Assembly: GCA_944324085.1 (NCBI GenBank)
Contig: CALUUX010000025.1
Location: 1 to 46,572, forward strand
Direction of reading: 5' to 3'
Source of the DNA: an uncultured Mailhella sp.
GTDB taxonomy: Bacteria > Desulfobacterota > Desulfovibrionia > Desulfovibrionales > Desulfovibrionaceae
DNA length: 46,572 nucleotides
The position numbers were made by a program, and so were the translations under genes. The notes under the pieces are model-generated. The model saw nothing but the letters and a program-made list of their open reading frames with translations. It was not told the DNA's origin and did not search any database. Below are positions 11,699 to 22,452 of the stretch, one piece after another (the stretch's first letter is position 1; every line of letters begins with the position of its first letter).

Positions 11699-11796
11699 GG
11701 TAGGAATCCTTTAAGCGGTGTGTTGCGGAACGTTCCCCGGCAGGAAAAACGAACCCGCGCCTTTCGAACGGAAAAAGCGGAGCTCGTCTTTCCTGA

Positions 11797-14250
<2,454 letters not shown>

Positions 14251-14355
14251 TCAAGAGTTTTTCAGCATATACGAAAACGATGAAAACTTCAAACCCCTGT
14301 GCAGGGGATGGGATCAATCCTCAAATCGGCGCAAACAGGCTGCAAAAGGCTCTAA

Positions 14356-14412
14356 ATCGTACGGTCGACCCGTTTATCCCTTTTGCAAGGGCTGAACAGG
14401 TCGACCAACGAT
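14356..14412 (-). other. extended inverted repeat between dnaN and gyrB
   Basis: ATCGT (14356-14360) and GGTCGACC (14363-14370) pair with GGTCGACC (14399-14406) and ACGAT (14408-14412). A nested CCCTT/AAGGG stem (14078-fold offset not implied; bases 14378-14382 and 14387-14391) closes the loop. It starts 22 bases after the dnaN stop and could be a terminator or processing site. The T run after it is weak, so full termination is doubtful. Confidence 0.5.
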
Positions 14413-14433
14413 CGATTTTATTTCGCGTGGACG

Positions 14434-15600
14434 CTATTCTTCCTCGGTGTAATAGGAAGATTCCGCAATTTTCATGGGCATGAGAATGACCGTGTATTCC
14501 GCGTCGTCGGAACCGGTAATGCCGCAGGGGCCTTCCGCGCCGGTAAAGACGTAGTGCAGAGTGGCCGACTGGAAATGACCGAGAATGTCCATGAGGCTGC
14601 GGGTGGGAAAGGCGATGAGTTCCAGATCGCCCTTGAACGCGCCTTCCAGATGTTCGGTAGCCGAACCGGTTTCCTGTCCCTGCGCGGAAAGCTCCACTTC
14701 CTGGGGAGAGAATCGGAAATAGGTGCAGCGGTCGCTGTCGTTGTTGAAGATGAGCAGACGATCCAGCGCATTGAGCGTTTCGCGGCGATCCACGTCGAGC
14801 TGTGAAGTGTTGTCGCCGTCGAGTCTGGCCAGGAAGCTCAGATGATCGGGATAGGTAAAGTTCGCGCTGCGGGGAATGCTCAGCGTTTCGCTGCCGGAAC
14901 CGGTGCGGATATGGAAGCGACGTTCGCTGATGTTCAGCATGACTTCATCGCTGCCGAGCCACTTGCGCAGTTCGTTGACGTATTTCTTTTGGATGAGGAG
15001 GCCGTTTTCCGGCAGAAGGCGCGCCAGTTCATCGTTGATGAAACGAACCATGGCGAACTGGTGGCCGTTCAGACCGCAGACGTCCACCTTTCCGGCGTCG
15101 CCAGCTTTGAGATACAGGCAGGCCAGTCCTTCCGCGCTGTCGTCGTCGCTGATGCAGAACGACACTCTGTCAATGATATCCTGGAAGAAATCGCCGGACC
15201 AGAGCACGGAACCGTCTTCAGGAAAAGGAGGGAGGGGCTGGAACCAGACCGGATCCACGGTGGGCAGCTTGTACGAACGACGTCCCTGTTCCACGGAGAG
15301 AATGTGCGATTCTTCATCCAGACGCAGGGAAATGTCCCCGCCGGGGAGACGGCGCAGAAGTTCCACAAAGGCGCGACCGTTCACGCCGGCCGTTCCTTCT
15401 TCCTTGATCTCTGCGGGATAGGTGCCGGTAAACTCGATGTTCACGTCCGTGGACATGACGGTGAGCCTGTCTCCGTCGGGCGTTTTGACGGCCTGAAGCC
15501 ATATCGAACGCAGATACGCGGCTCCCGCTTTGCTGGGAATGATGGAAGCCGCCTTTTGCAGGCCTTCGATGATTTGTTCCTTTTTTACGGTTAAATACAT
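14434..15600 (-). CDS. dnaN: DNA polymerase III sliding clamp (beta subunit)
   Basis: The 388-residue beta clamp that tethers the replicative polymerase to DNA as a ring-shaped dimer. The sequence shows the family's three-domain plan, with MYLTVKKEQIIEGLQKAASI at the N-terminus and the conserved end with YTVILMPMKI. The length is slightly above the ~366 of E. coli, partly because of a short C-terminal extension. Start: ATG at 15600 with AAGGAA upstream. An inverted repeat (15637-15689) covers its likely promoter. No dnaA lies upstream within the window; the next gene is a divergent M23 peptidase. Confidence 0.95.
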   Translation of the reverse strand: MYLTVKKEQIIEGLQKAASIIPSKAGAAYLRSIWLQAVKTPDGDRLTVMSTDVNIEFTGTYPAEIKEEGTAGVNGRAFVELLRRLPGGDISLRLDEESHILSVEQGRRSYKLPTVDPVWFQPLPPFPEDGSVLWSGDFFQDIIDRVSFCISDDDSAEGLACLYLKAGDAGKVDVCGLNGHQFAMVRFINDELARLLPENGLLIQKKYVNELRKWLGSDEVMLNISERRFHIRTGSGSETLSIPRSANFTYPDHLSFLARLDGDNTSQLDVDRRETLNALDRLLIFNNDSDRCTYFRFSPQEVELSAQGQETGSATEHLEGAFKGDLELIAFPTRSLMDILGHFQSATLHYVFTGAEGPCGITGSDDAEYTVILMPMKIAESSYYTEEE

Positions 15601-15636
15601 AGCTTTTCCTTGTAGTAGAAGGTTAACTTTCGTCAG

Positions 15637-15689
15637 TTTGTTCCTATCTTATATATCATATCAATTTTATTGAATAAAATAGGAACAAA
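15637..15689. promoter_or_regulatory. inverted repeat flanking the dnaN promoter
   Basis: TTTGTTCCTATCTTAT (15637-15652) pairs with ATAAAATAGGAACAAA (15674-15689): 15 of 16 bases match, the outer 11 without error. The AT-rich 21-base centre and inner arms can supply a -10 element for dnaN, about 40 bases before its ATG. This looks like an operator for a dimeric protein or a strand-opening element. Confidence 0.55.
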
Positions 15690-16541
15690 AACAGGAACTG
15701 CCGGTAAAATGAGGCACATTCGAGCGCGTTGTTCGCCTTTTAAACGGCGTTGACGGTGAGCTTTCGTCAACTTTGTAACATGCTTGTGCGCATTGTTGTT
15801 CGTAACTCGAAAAAATTCAATCTTTTTCATAAGATAAAAGGTAAGAGCGCGGCATGTTCTCGGTATGGGGCGCGGAGAAACGGCGAAAGGGGATGACGCG
15901 GAAACGCGTACGAAACGCAAGGTCGTCGAAAAGGACGGAAAGCTGGAAAAAAGATCATTTTTTTCCATATGTTGCGGATATAGAGAAGCGTGGGGAGGCG
16001 CGTCGTTTGTGGAGAAAATGAGCGTTGTCGGCATGGGGGAGCGCACGGTTCGCGTCGGAAAACGTCCGTCGGACGAACGTTCGTCATGTTCGTAACGCAA
16101 GCGTTTTGCCTTGAAAGGACGGAAGCGGGCGGACAGGCCGGCTTGTCGACTCCGCAAAGAGCCTCGTTTGCAGAAAAGGAGGGGAACCGAGTCCTGCCGC
16201 GCCGGGGCGGGAGATGGAGCGCGCGTCGAGATGCCGGAAGTCGGCGGAAAGGAATCGTTCGACGCGTCGTTGTTCGGCGGGCGGAAACGCGCGGCGGCGA
16301 GCCGAACGTCGGCAACGGTGGCTTCGCCGAACAGGGGAGCGTCGTCTCTTTTCAGGCTTTCGGCCGCAGCGGCCGCCTGGGGAAAGAGGGAAAGAAGTTT
16401 CATGCGGTATCGGACGATATGTTCTTTGCTGAAAAGAAAAGAACAATACGCGTAACCATTGGGAATACCATGGAGAAGCGTAGTGTTCGACGTAGAGTCG
16501 GCAGGGCTCGCGCAGACTGCCGGGCATAAATTTTTTTACCA

Positions 16542-16569
16542 GAAAACGCTTGCATAAACAAGCGGTTTC
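16542..16569. promoter_or_regulatory. inverted repeat upstream of the M23 peptidase gene
   Basis: GAAA-CGCTTG (16542-16552, one unpaired base) mirrors CAAGCG-TTTC (16559-16569) around CATAAA. A loose promoter (TTGCAT at 16550, TATATA at 16575) overlaps it. Candidate operator; partner unknown. Confidence 0.35.
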
Positions 16570-16641
16570 TTGGTTATATACGCGTTGGGGCGGCGTCTCC
16601 TTTTCTTTTCTTCTTATAAAAAGCATGAAACATCAGACATT

Positions 16642-18168
16642 ATGATAAAAAAATATCAAAGATTCCGCGTTCTCCCCGTGCGCGCTCTCTGCTGCGTTCT
16701 GCTCGGTTCCGCTTTAGCCGTCGGCGTGTGGATGAGCCTTCGCGATGAGACGTCTGTGGATACGCTGGCCGAGGAAAGCGTGAACGGTATGGAAATGCCG
16801 TCTCCGACGGTGAAGCCTCATGATTTTTCTCTCGGAGTCGAGGTTCCTTCGTTGGAAGAAGAACGTCTCGCGTCCTTGGGCAGCGGACTTTCCTGGATGA
16901 GGGATTTCTGGGAAGATGGCGGACTGGGCGGCGAAAACGCCGACGTCGCGGCCCGGTACGACGATTCTCTGGACGCGTTTCTTTCCTCCCGGGGGGACAT
17001 GTGCGTTCCGAACTACACGGAGGCCGTGCCGTGGGATCAGGATCCCCGCTACATGGTGGAAGATTCCGGTTGCGGCACGCAGATGTTCCGCAGCGCGATA
17101 CGCAGCGGCGACAGCGCGGGCGCGCTGTTCCGTCGCTGGCTTGACAACAACGAGACGGATCAGGCCGTTCGGGCCGCGTCTTCCGTGTATTCCATGACCA
17201 AAATCATGCCTGGGCGGCTGTTCAGCGTGGAGCGCGACAAGGAAACGGAACGGGCGAATCGTTTCTTCTACGACATTGACGAAGAGAGTCGTCTGGTGAT
17301 TGAACGTTCTGCGGACGGCTTCACGGCCCGCGTGGACGTGTTCGAATTTGACACCAAGCTGGTCAAGGTAAGCGGCGTCATTTCTTCTTCGTTGTTCGAA
17401 GCCATGGCCGACGCGGGAGAATCCGCCAATCTGGCCGTTCGGCTGGCCGACGTGTTCAGCCATCAGATCAACTTCGTCAACGAAGTGCAGGAAGGCGACA
17501 CGTTCGAGATAGTGGTGGAAAAGAAATATCTCGGAGACGAATTCCGCCGCTACGGCGACATTGTGGCGGCCCGGTTCGTCAACGACGGCGAAACGTTTGA
17601 AGCCTTCCGCTTCCAGGACAAAAACGGCCGCGTCCACTACTTCGCCGCGGACGGCAGCTCTCTGGAAACGGAATTTCTCAAGGCTCCTCTTAATTTTACC
17701 CGCGTCAGTTCCGGATACACCATGCATCGCAGGCATCCCATTTTCGGCAAGGTGCGTCCGCATCAGGGCGTGGATTACGCCGCGCCTCGCGGCACGCCGG
17801 TGAAGGCTCTCGGCGCGGGCACCGTGAAGTTCAAAGGCTGGAAGAACGGTTACGGCAACACGCTCGTCATCCGCCATGGAGGCGGCGTGGAGACGCAGTA
17901 CGCGCATCTTTCCCGATTTGCCACTTCATTGAAGGTGGGACAGAAGGTCGACCAGGGCGAAGTGGTGGCCTTTGTCGGCGCGACGGGAACGGCCACGGGG
18001 CCGCATCTGGATTTTCGCGTGATGAAGAACGGCAAGTTCGTTCATCCTGACAGCCTTTCCGGCGCGCGTTCCGCGCCGGTGTCCAAGGCGGAACGCGCGC
18101 GCTTCAAGCAGACCGTTGCCGACGCGCGTTCTCTGCTTGACAGCGAAGCCGCGGTGGCGGAAAAGTAG
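16642..18168 (+). CDS. M23 (LytM-type) peptidoglycan metallopeptidase, membrane-anchored
   Basis: Predicted envelope murein endopeptidase or amidase activator, 508 residues. A single N-terminal hydrophobic segment (about residues 11-31) acts as signal or anchor. A central Csd3/OapA-like module (about 180-360) precedes the M23 domain (about 365-475). The zinc motif HxxxD is HQGVD (H374, D378), and the YAH histidine is H422. The usual HLH near the end reads HLD (H455, D457), so Asp replaces the third zinc-ligand His. This variant exists in M23 proteins, but it makes enzyme versus non-catalytic activator an open question. Start: ATG at 16642; a TTG at 16570 is in frame but would put charged sequence ahead of the signal. 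It is divergent from dnaN. Confidence 0.8.
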   Translation: MIKKYQRFRVLPVRALCCVLLGSALAVGVWMSLRDETSVDTLAEESVNGMEMPSPTVKPHDFSLGVEVPSLEEERLASLGSGLSWMRDFWEDGGLGGENADVAARYDDSLDAFLSSRGDMCVPNYTEAVPWDQDPRYMVEDSGCGTQMFRSAIRSGDSAGALFRRWLDNNETDQAVRAASSVYSMTKIMPGRLFSVERDKETERANRFFYDIDEESRLVIERSADGFTARVDVFEFDTKLVKVSGVISSSLFEAMADAGESANLAVRLADVFSHQINFVNEVQEGDTFEIVVEKKYLGDEFRRYGDIVAARFVNDGETFEAFRFQDKNGRVHYFAADGSSLETEFLKAPLNFTRVSSGYTMHRRHPIFGKVRPHQGVDYAAPRGTPVKALGAGTVKFKGWKNGYGNTLVIRHGGGVETQYAHLSRFATSLKVGQKVDQGEVVAFVGATGTATGPHLDFRVMKNGKFVHPDSLSGARSAPVSKAERARFKQTVADARSLLDSEAAVAEK

Positions 18169-18191
18169 CGCGGCGTTATTGTGAGCGATCC

Positions 18192-18235
18192 GGCTGGCGC
18201 GTCCTTCCGAAAGGCGGGATTCGCCAGCCTTTCCG
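18192..18235 (+). terminator. probable terminator after the M23 gene
   Basis: GGCTGGCG (18192-18199) pairs with CGCCAGCC (18222-18229), followed by TTTCCGT. It lies shortly after the stop at 18168. The T run is short. Confidence 0.5.
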
Positions 18236-18370
18236 TCCTGAACATTTTGTGAGCGAACGCCGCCGTTTGTCCTGTCCCATAGACGGCGTCAGCAGGCTGC
18301 GACTCGACCTCCGGAACGCTTTCTTTTGCCTGGCCTTTCCACAGGCGCGGCGTTCCAAGCCCTATGAGGC

Positions 18371-19477
18371 ATGACCGATATGAACGAATCCGACTTTCAG
18401 CTGTCGAGCTACGATTATGATTTGCCCGAGGAACGCATAGCCCAGTATCCTCCCGCGGAGCGGGGCGCGTCGCGCCTCATGGTGCTGGACAGGGCGAGCG
18501 GAAAAAACATCCATACCGTTTTTTCCCATCTGCCGGATTTTCTGCCTGAAGGCGCGTTGCTGGTGGCCAACAATTCCTGCGTGGTGCCGGCGCGTCTTTT
18601 CGGGCGCCGGCCGACGGGAGGAAAGGTAGAGCTTCTTCTGCTTACCCCCCCTCCGCTGCTCAAGGCCTGTGCGGTTGCCGAAGCCGACGGCTGGAGCCGG
18701 GCGCAGGCGGAGGTGCTGCTTCGTCCCTCCCGCAGCATTCATATCGGCGACTGTCTTACCTTCGGCGACAGTATTGCCGCAGAGGTACTGAAGAGAAAGG
18801 ACTTCGGGCAGCATGACGTTATGCTGCACTGGAAGGGCGATCTGGTGGAGTGCATGCGGCGCATAGGAAAACTTCCCCTGCCGCCGTACATCAAGCGCGA
18901 GCAGAGCAGCGAGGATATGTCCCGCTATCAGACCGTGTACGCCGACAGAGAAAAGTCCGGCAGCGTGGCCGCGCCCACGGCGGGTCTGCATTTTACCGAC
19001 GAACTCAGAGAGAAACTGCGTCAGTCCGGCATAGGCTGGGCGGAAGTCACGCTTCATGTGGGATACGGCACGTTCAGTCCCGTGCGCGAGCGGGATATAC
19101 GGGAACATCCCATGCACAGCGAATATGTGGAAATTTCGCCGGAAACCGCCGCCGTCATCCGCGAGGCCAAGGCGTCTGGGCGTCCCGTGGTCGCGGTGGG
19201 CACCACGTCTTGCCGCACGCTGGAAGGATGCGCCTCCGTCAATGGCGGCGAGATTCCCGACGGCGGATGGCACGGCTGGACCAATATTTTCATTTATCCG
19301 GGCTTCACGTTCCGGGTGGTGGATCATCTCATCACCAATTTTCATCTTCCTCAGTCGTCGCTCATCATGCTTGTGGCCGCGCTGTGCGGACGTGAGCGCA
19401 TCCTGTCCGCGTATGAGGAGGCGGTTCGGGAAAAGTATCGTTTCTTTTCCTATGGCGACGCCATGTTCGTGCGTTGA
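18371..19477 (+). CDS. queA: tRNA preQ1(34) S-adenosylmethionine ribosyltransferase-isomerase
   Basis: Makes epoxyqueuosine at the tRNA wobble base by transferring the ribosyl part of SAM to preQ1. 368 residues, slightly above the E. coli length. Family sequence runs from end to end: YDLPEERIAQYP at the N-terminus, the PARLFGRR segment, the APTAGLHFT motif in the middle, LHVGYGTF, and the C-terminal DHLITNFHLPQSSL. Start: ATG at 18371; an ATG at 18380 (fourth codon) is an equal alternative and is better spaced from the GAGG at 18365. No other queuosine gene is adjacent. Hairpins at 19513-19547 and 19586-19637 lie downstream. Confidence 0.95.
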   Translation: MTDMNESDFQLSSYDYDLPEERIAQYPPAERGASRLMVLDRASGKNIHTVFSHLPDFLPEGALLVANNSCVVPARLFGRRPTGGKVELLLLTPPPLLKACAVAEADGWSRAQAEVLLRPSRSIHIGDCLTFGDSIAAEVLKRKDFGQHDVMLHWKGDLVECMRRIGKLPLPPYIKREQSSEDMSRYQTVYADREKSGSVAAPTAGLHFTDELREKLRQSGIGWAEVTLHVGYGTFSPVRERDIREHPMHSEYVEISPETAAVIREAKASGRPVVAVGTTSCRTLEGCASVNGGEIPDGGWHGWTNIFIYPGFTFRVVDHLITNFHLPQSSLIMLVAALCGRERILSAYEEAVREKYRFFSYGDAMFVR

Positions 19478-19512
19478 CGGTGAAACAGGTTTTTTAGACA
19501 GCGTCAGAAAGT

Positions 19513-19547
19513 TATCGCGCGAACGGCGAGGTGTCGTCCGCGCGATA
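19513..19547 (+). other. hairpin after queA
   Basis: TATCGCGCG (19513-19521) pairs perfectly with CGCGCGATA (19539-19547). No T run follows, so it is more likely an mRNA 3' stabilising structure than a terminator. Confidence 0.45.
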
Positions 19548-19585
19548 TTGAACGTTTGCCTCTCGCCGGGAAGAAGCGTCGATGC

Positions 19586-19637
19586 GTAAACGCCGGGAAC
19601 GTCCGCTACAGAGTTCTGCGGATGTCCCCGGCGTTTA
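19586..19637. terminator. probable shared terminator queA / methyltransferase
   Basis: TAAACGCCGGG (19586-19596) pairs with CCCGGCGTTTA (19627-19637), and CCGC/GCGG inside the loop can also pair. It lies between the convergent genes ending at 19477 and 19675. Confidence 0.55.
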
Positions 19638-19674
19638 AAAGTTTGACTGATAAAATGATATTAGATTTATAAAA

Positions 19675-20328
19675 CTACTTGCCGATTTCCCATATCGTCA
19701 CAGGAACGGGCACTTCCTGTTCGGTGAGCGGAGAAATGGGAAGACTGCATATTTTTTTGTAGCGGAGTCCGTGTTCGGGCAGGACGTCGAGCAGATAATG
19801 AAAGATGTCTCTGCCGGGTTCGGCGATCCATGCCCGTCCGCCCTGTTTCAGCATGGCCGCGAGAAACGAGGCTATGGGTTCGGCGAATCCTTGTTCATAC
19901 ATGACGTCGCCGGCCCAGACGCGGTCGAAACTTTCGGGAGGGAACGTGGGTTCTCTCCAGTCCATGACCTGAAAATCGACGCCTTCGACGCTGTTGAGTT
20001 TGGCGTTTATTTCGGCGTATTCGAGGGCCTGCGCCTCGTAGTCCATGGCGGTGACGTCGGCGCCGAGCCAGCGGCCGAGCAGGGCCGTGAAGCCCAGACC
20101 GCAGCCCATGTCGAGGCAGGCTTTTCCGCGTATGTCGTCCTGCATTTCCGCGAGCCATCCGGCCAGGGCCAGCGAGGAGGGCCAGATTTCATTCCAGTAG
20201 GGCAGGCGCGCTTCTTCGCCGTTCTTCTGATCCATGTCGGCCCAGAGTTTGTCCATGTCGGCGCGTCGGATATGCCACAGTCTGCCGCAGGATTGAAAGA
20301 TTCTGTCAAAAGGCGTCCATTTTTCCAT
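19675..20328 (-). CDS. class I SAM-dependent methyltransferase
   Basis: 217-residue cytosolic methyltransferase. The SAM-binding motif I is CLDMGCGLGFTALL, the acidic end of strand 2 is in VTAMDYEAQAL, and the motif around VMDWREP and WAGDVMYE completes the Rossmann fold. The overall pattern resembles the nicotinamide N-methylase/METTL-type protein-lysine methyltransferases, but the substrate cannot be read from the sequence. Start: ATG at 20328 with GAGGA upstream. It is convergent with queA and divergent from the aroA-like gene. Confidence 0.75.
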   Translation of the reverse strand: MEKWTPFDRIFQSCGRLWHIRRADMDKLWADMDQKNGEEARLPYWNEIWPSSLALAGWLAEMQDDIRGKACLDMGCGLGFTALLGRWLGADVTAMDYEAQALEYAEINAKLNSVEGVDFQVMDWREPTFPPESFDRVWAGDVMYEQGFAEPIASFLAAMLKQGGRAWIAEPGRDIFHYLLDVLPEHGLRYKKICSLPISPLTEQEVPVPVTIWEIGK

Positions 20329-20625
20329 GCTGTTTCCTCATGCTGATATTCGGGCGGTCGCGCGACGCGTTCCCCGTCCACGGCCAAGGGAGGAGTATAG
20401 TGTTTTGTCCGCCTGACGTGAAGTCCCTCTGGCGGAAGCGGGGGCAAAAGACTTGCCGGGAGGATGCAATAGAGATATCATGCCTGTTCGCCATGAGCTT
20501 TTCCCGTTAGGAAAAGCCGGTCATGACGGGGTGAACATCCGGGGCGTCGGCTTCGCTTTCTTGCCCCTTTTGAAACGACGTGCGCGCCCGCCGACGCGCC
20601 ACGCACAGAGCAAAGCAGGTTTGAC

Positions 20626-22452
20626 ATGGATAATAGGGGCGAGGACAGAAAGGATTTCGCCAGGCGTTCCTTTAAGAACGATGGCGAACGCGGTGATGGC
20701 CGCCGTCAGGAACGTTCGGAAAATTTCCGCCCGCGTCGTTTTGAACGCGGCGACGAAGAGCGTCGCGAAGGGCGCAGGGACTTCAAGAAGGACGGCTTCC
20801 GTCCGCGCGCGGATCGCGCGCCTTCCAATCGTAACCGCGACCTCGGCGCGCTGATGGATCTGGACAATGAGATTCTCCATCTCGTGATGCGCCGCGCTCA
20901 GATGCTCGCCCGCCTGCGCCGCGGCGGACGCCTCGCTCCGGAAACGGAAAAGACCCTGCGCACCGCTTGGGAAAACAAGGCCGCCCGCCTTGCCCGCGAC
21001 AATCGCCTTTCTCGCGATCTTTTCATGCTTCTTCAGACCATCGAGCCTCTGACCCGTATGGAAGAGGAGCAGGGGTACTACAATCTGGCCCCCAACGGCG
21101 AGGCTGTGGACATCCAGATTCCCGCGCCGTCCGACACCGTGGCCGCCCGCTGCTGGCTGGCCGTGGCCGCCGCCGCGGGACAGGTGACCAAAGTGTCCCG
21201 CGTGCCTCTTACCGACGCCGTGGTGAGCGGCGTGAAGGCTCTGAATCAGATCGGAGGCCAGCTCTGGTGGGAAGACAACGGCGACGTGCAGAGTCGCGGC
21301 GGCAAAGGCCTTGTCCGCAACATGGACAAGGTTATCCACATCGGCGACGACGCCTTCAATCTTTGGCTGGTCATCGCGCTGTGCGTGGGCATGCCCGCAA
21401 GGCTCAAGCTGACCGGCGACAGCTCTCTCCGCTTCCTCGATATCGCGCCGCTGCGTCATTTTCTGCCGCAGCTCGGCGTGCGTCTGACCAACGTCATTCC
21501 TTCTCAGGACGGGCTTCCCGTGCGCATGGAGTGCTCCGGACTCATGCCGCGTGAAATCCGCCTTGCCGACGATCTGCCTGAAGATTTCGTGGCCGCGCTT
21601 GTGCTGGCCTCTCCCTTCTGGGAAACGAGCTGCCGTCTGACGCTTCCGGAACATGAGCCTCGTCTGCTGCCTCTGGCGCTGGACGTTCTTTCCGGTTGCG
21701 GCATGAAGATTTCTCGAGAGGGCCGCGACATTCTTGTGGAACGCGGCGAAGTGTCCGTTCCCGAACAGCCGGTGGTTCCCATGGACGCCGCCGTGGCCGC
21801 CACCATTCTGATGTTCCCCGGCTTTAACGGCGGTCGCGCCGTTCTGGAAGGCGTGTGGGGAAGCGGCGTCGTCTACGGTCTGGTGGAAAAGATTCTGCGC
21901 GCCGCCGGCCTCAACGTGAAATACGGCGCGCGCCAGGTGGAATGTTCCGGTAAGGAACGCGAGACCGCCGCGCCCGCGCCCGAAGTCATGAGCGACGTTT
22001 TGACCCGTTGTCCCGAACTTCTGCCGCTTTGTTCGGTGATCATGGCCGCCGCGGCTCATGAGGGTGCGAAGGTGCGTCTGCCAGAGATTGCGGAAGAAGA
22101 CCGCCATGTCGTGACGGCGTTTCTTTCCCGTTGCGGCGTGGAAGAAAAGGACGGTGAGCTGACCCCTGTGGAAGAGATCGTGCCCGGCTCCTGGGTGGCT
22201 CCTTCCGCGCAGTGGGCCATGGCGTACGCCCTCGGAGCCTTCCTGAAGCCGAATCTTCATCTTTCCAATCCTGGGGTGATGACCGGACTTTTCCCGGCGT
22301 TCTGGAATATGTACAACACGTTGCCCCATCCTGAACTGAAACGCAGAGTCGAGCAGGAGGCCGAAGATGCCAAACCCGCGCGCCGGCGAGTCATCGCCCA
22401 CGGAGTCTATGGAGAACTTCCTCCGGAACCCGTTGCCGGAGACGATTTCTGA
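20626..22452 (+). CDS. chorismate-mutase-like / degenerate EPSP-synthase-like fusion
   Basis: A 608-residue protein in three parts. Residues 1-70 are Arg/Asp-rich and probably disordered. Residues ~72-142 form a helical AroQ-like segment. Residues ~160-575 follow the EPSP synthase (AroA) fold along its whole length. The catalytic residues are mostly gone: the KSxxxR lysine site reads SDTVAAR (169-175), GNAGT reads GDDAF (240-244), SSQ reads PED (318-320), KETDR reads AEEDR (489-493, keeping only the Arg), DHR reads SAQW and the KSFP lysine is Gly. The chorismate-mutase half has also lost several expected Arg/Lys residues. It may be a pseudoenzyme, or an enzyme of the same fold with another substrate. 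No shikimate gene is nearby. The upstream ribosome site is weak. A small gene overlaps its end. Confidence 0.7.
   Translation: MDNRGEDRKDFARRSFKNDGERGDGRRQERSENFRPRRFERGDEERREGRRDFKKDGFRPRADRAPSNRNRDLGALMDLDNEILHLVMRRAQMLARLRRGGRLAPETEKTLRTAWENKAARLARDNRLSRDLFMLLQTIEPLTRMEEEQGYYNLAPNGEAVDIQIPAPSDTVAARCWLAVAAAAGQVTKVSRVPLTDAVVSGVKALNQIGGQLWWEDNGDVQSRGGKGLVRNMDKVIHIGDDAFNLWLVIALCVGMPARLKLTGDSSLRFLDIAPLRHFLPQLGVRLTNVIPSQDGLPVRMECSGLMPREIRLADDLPEDFVAALVLASPFWETSCRLTLPEHEPRLLPLALDVLSGCGMKISREGRDILVERGEVSVPEQPVVPMDAAVAATILMFPGFNGGRAVLEGVWGSGVVYGLVEKILRAAGLNVKYGARQVECSGKERETAAPAPEVMSDVLTRCPELLPLCSVIMAAAAHEGAKVRLPEIAEEDRHVVTAFLSRCGVEEKDGELTPVEEIVPGSWVAPSAQWAMAYALGAFLKPNLHLSNPGVMTGLFPAFWNMYNTLPHPELKRRVEQEAEDAKPARRRVIAHGVYGELPPEPVAGDDF

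Larger units (their letters stand above)
15601..16641. other. 1-kb gene-free divergent region, candidate origin region
   Basis: I find no credible gene here; minus-strand open frames through it are Arg/Ser/Pro-rich and resemble no family. The + strand is strongly G-rich: 27 G to 11 C in 15841-15900 and 22 to 7 in 15961-16020. It holds AT-rich patches at 15640-15690 and 15805-15840, a long inverted repeat near dnaN, clustered palindromes at 16060-16110, and an inverted repeat at 16542-16569. dnaN-gyrB-gyrA run leftward from it and most genes run rightward on the other side, as expected of an origin. Against this, I see no consensus DnaA boxes (TTATCCACA or one mismatch), and dnaA is not adjacent. 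An origin role is inference. Confidence 0.35.

Noticed and set aside
15633..16626. Minus- and plus-strand open frames in the dnaN/M23 gap
   Set aside because: Arg/Ser/Pro-rich products without family similarity or ribosome sites; read as gene-free.
21332..21340. Exact DnaA box TTATCCACA
   Set aside because: Single copy inside the aroA-like coding region; most likely chance.
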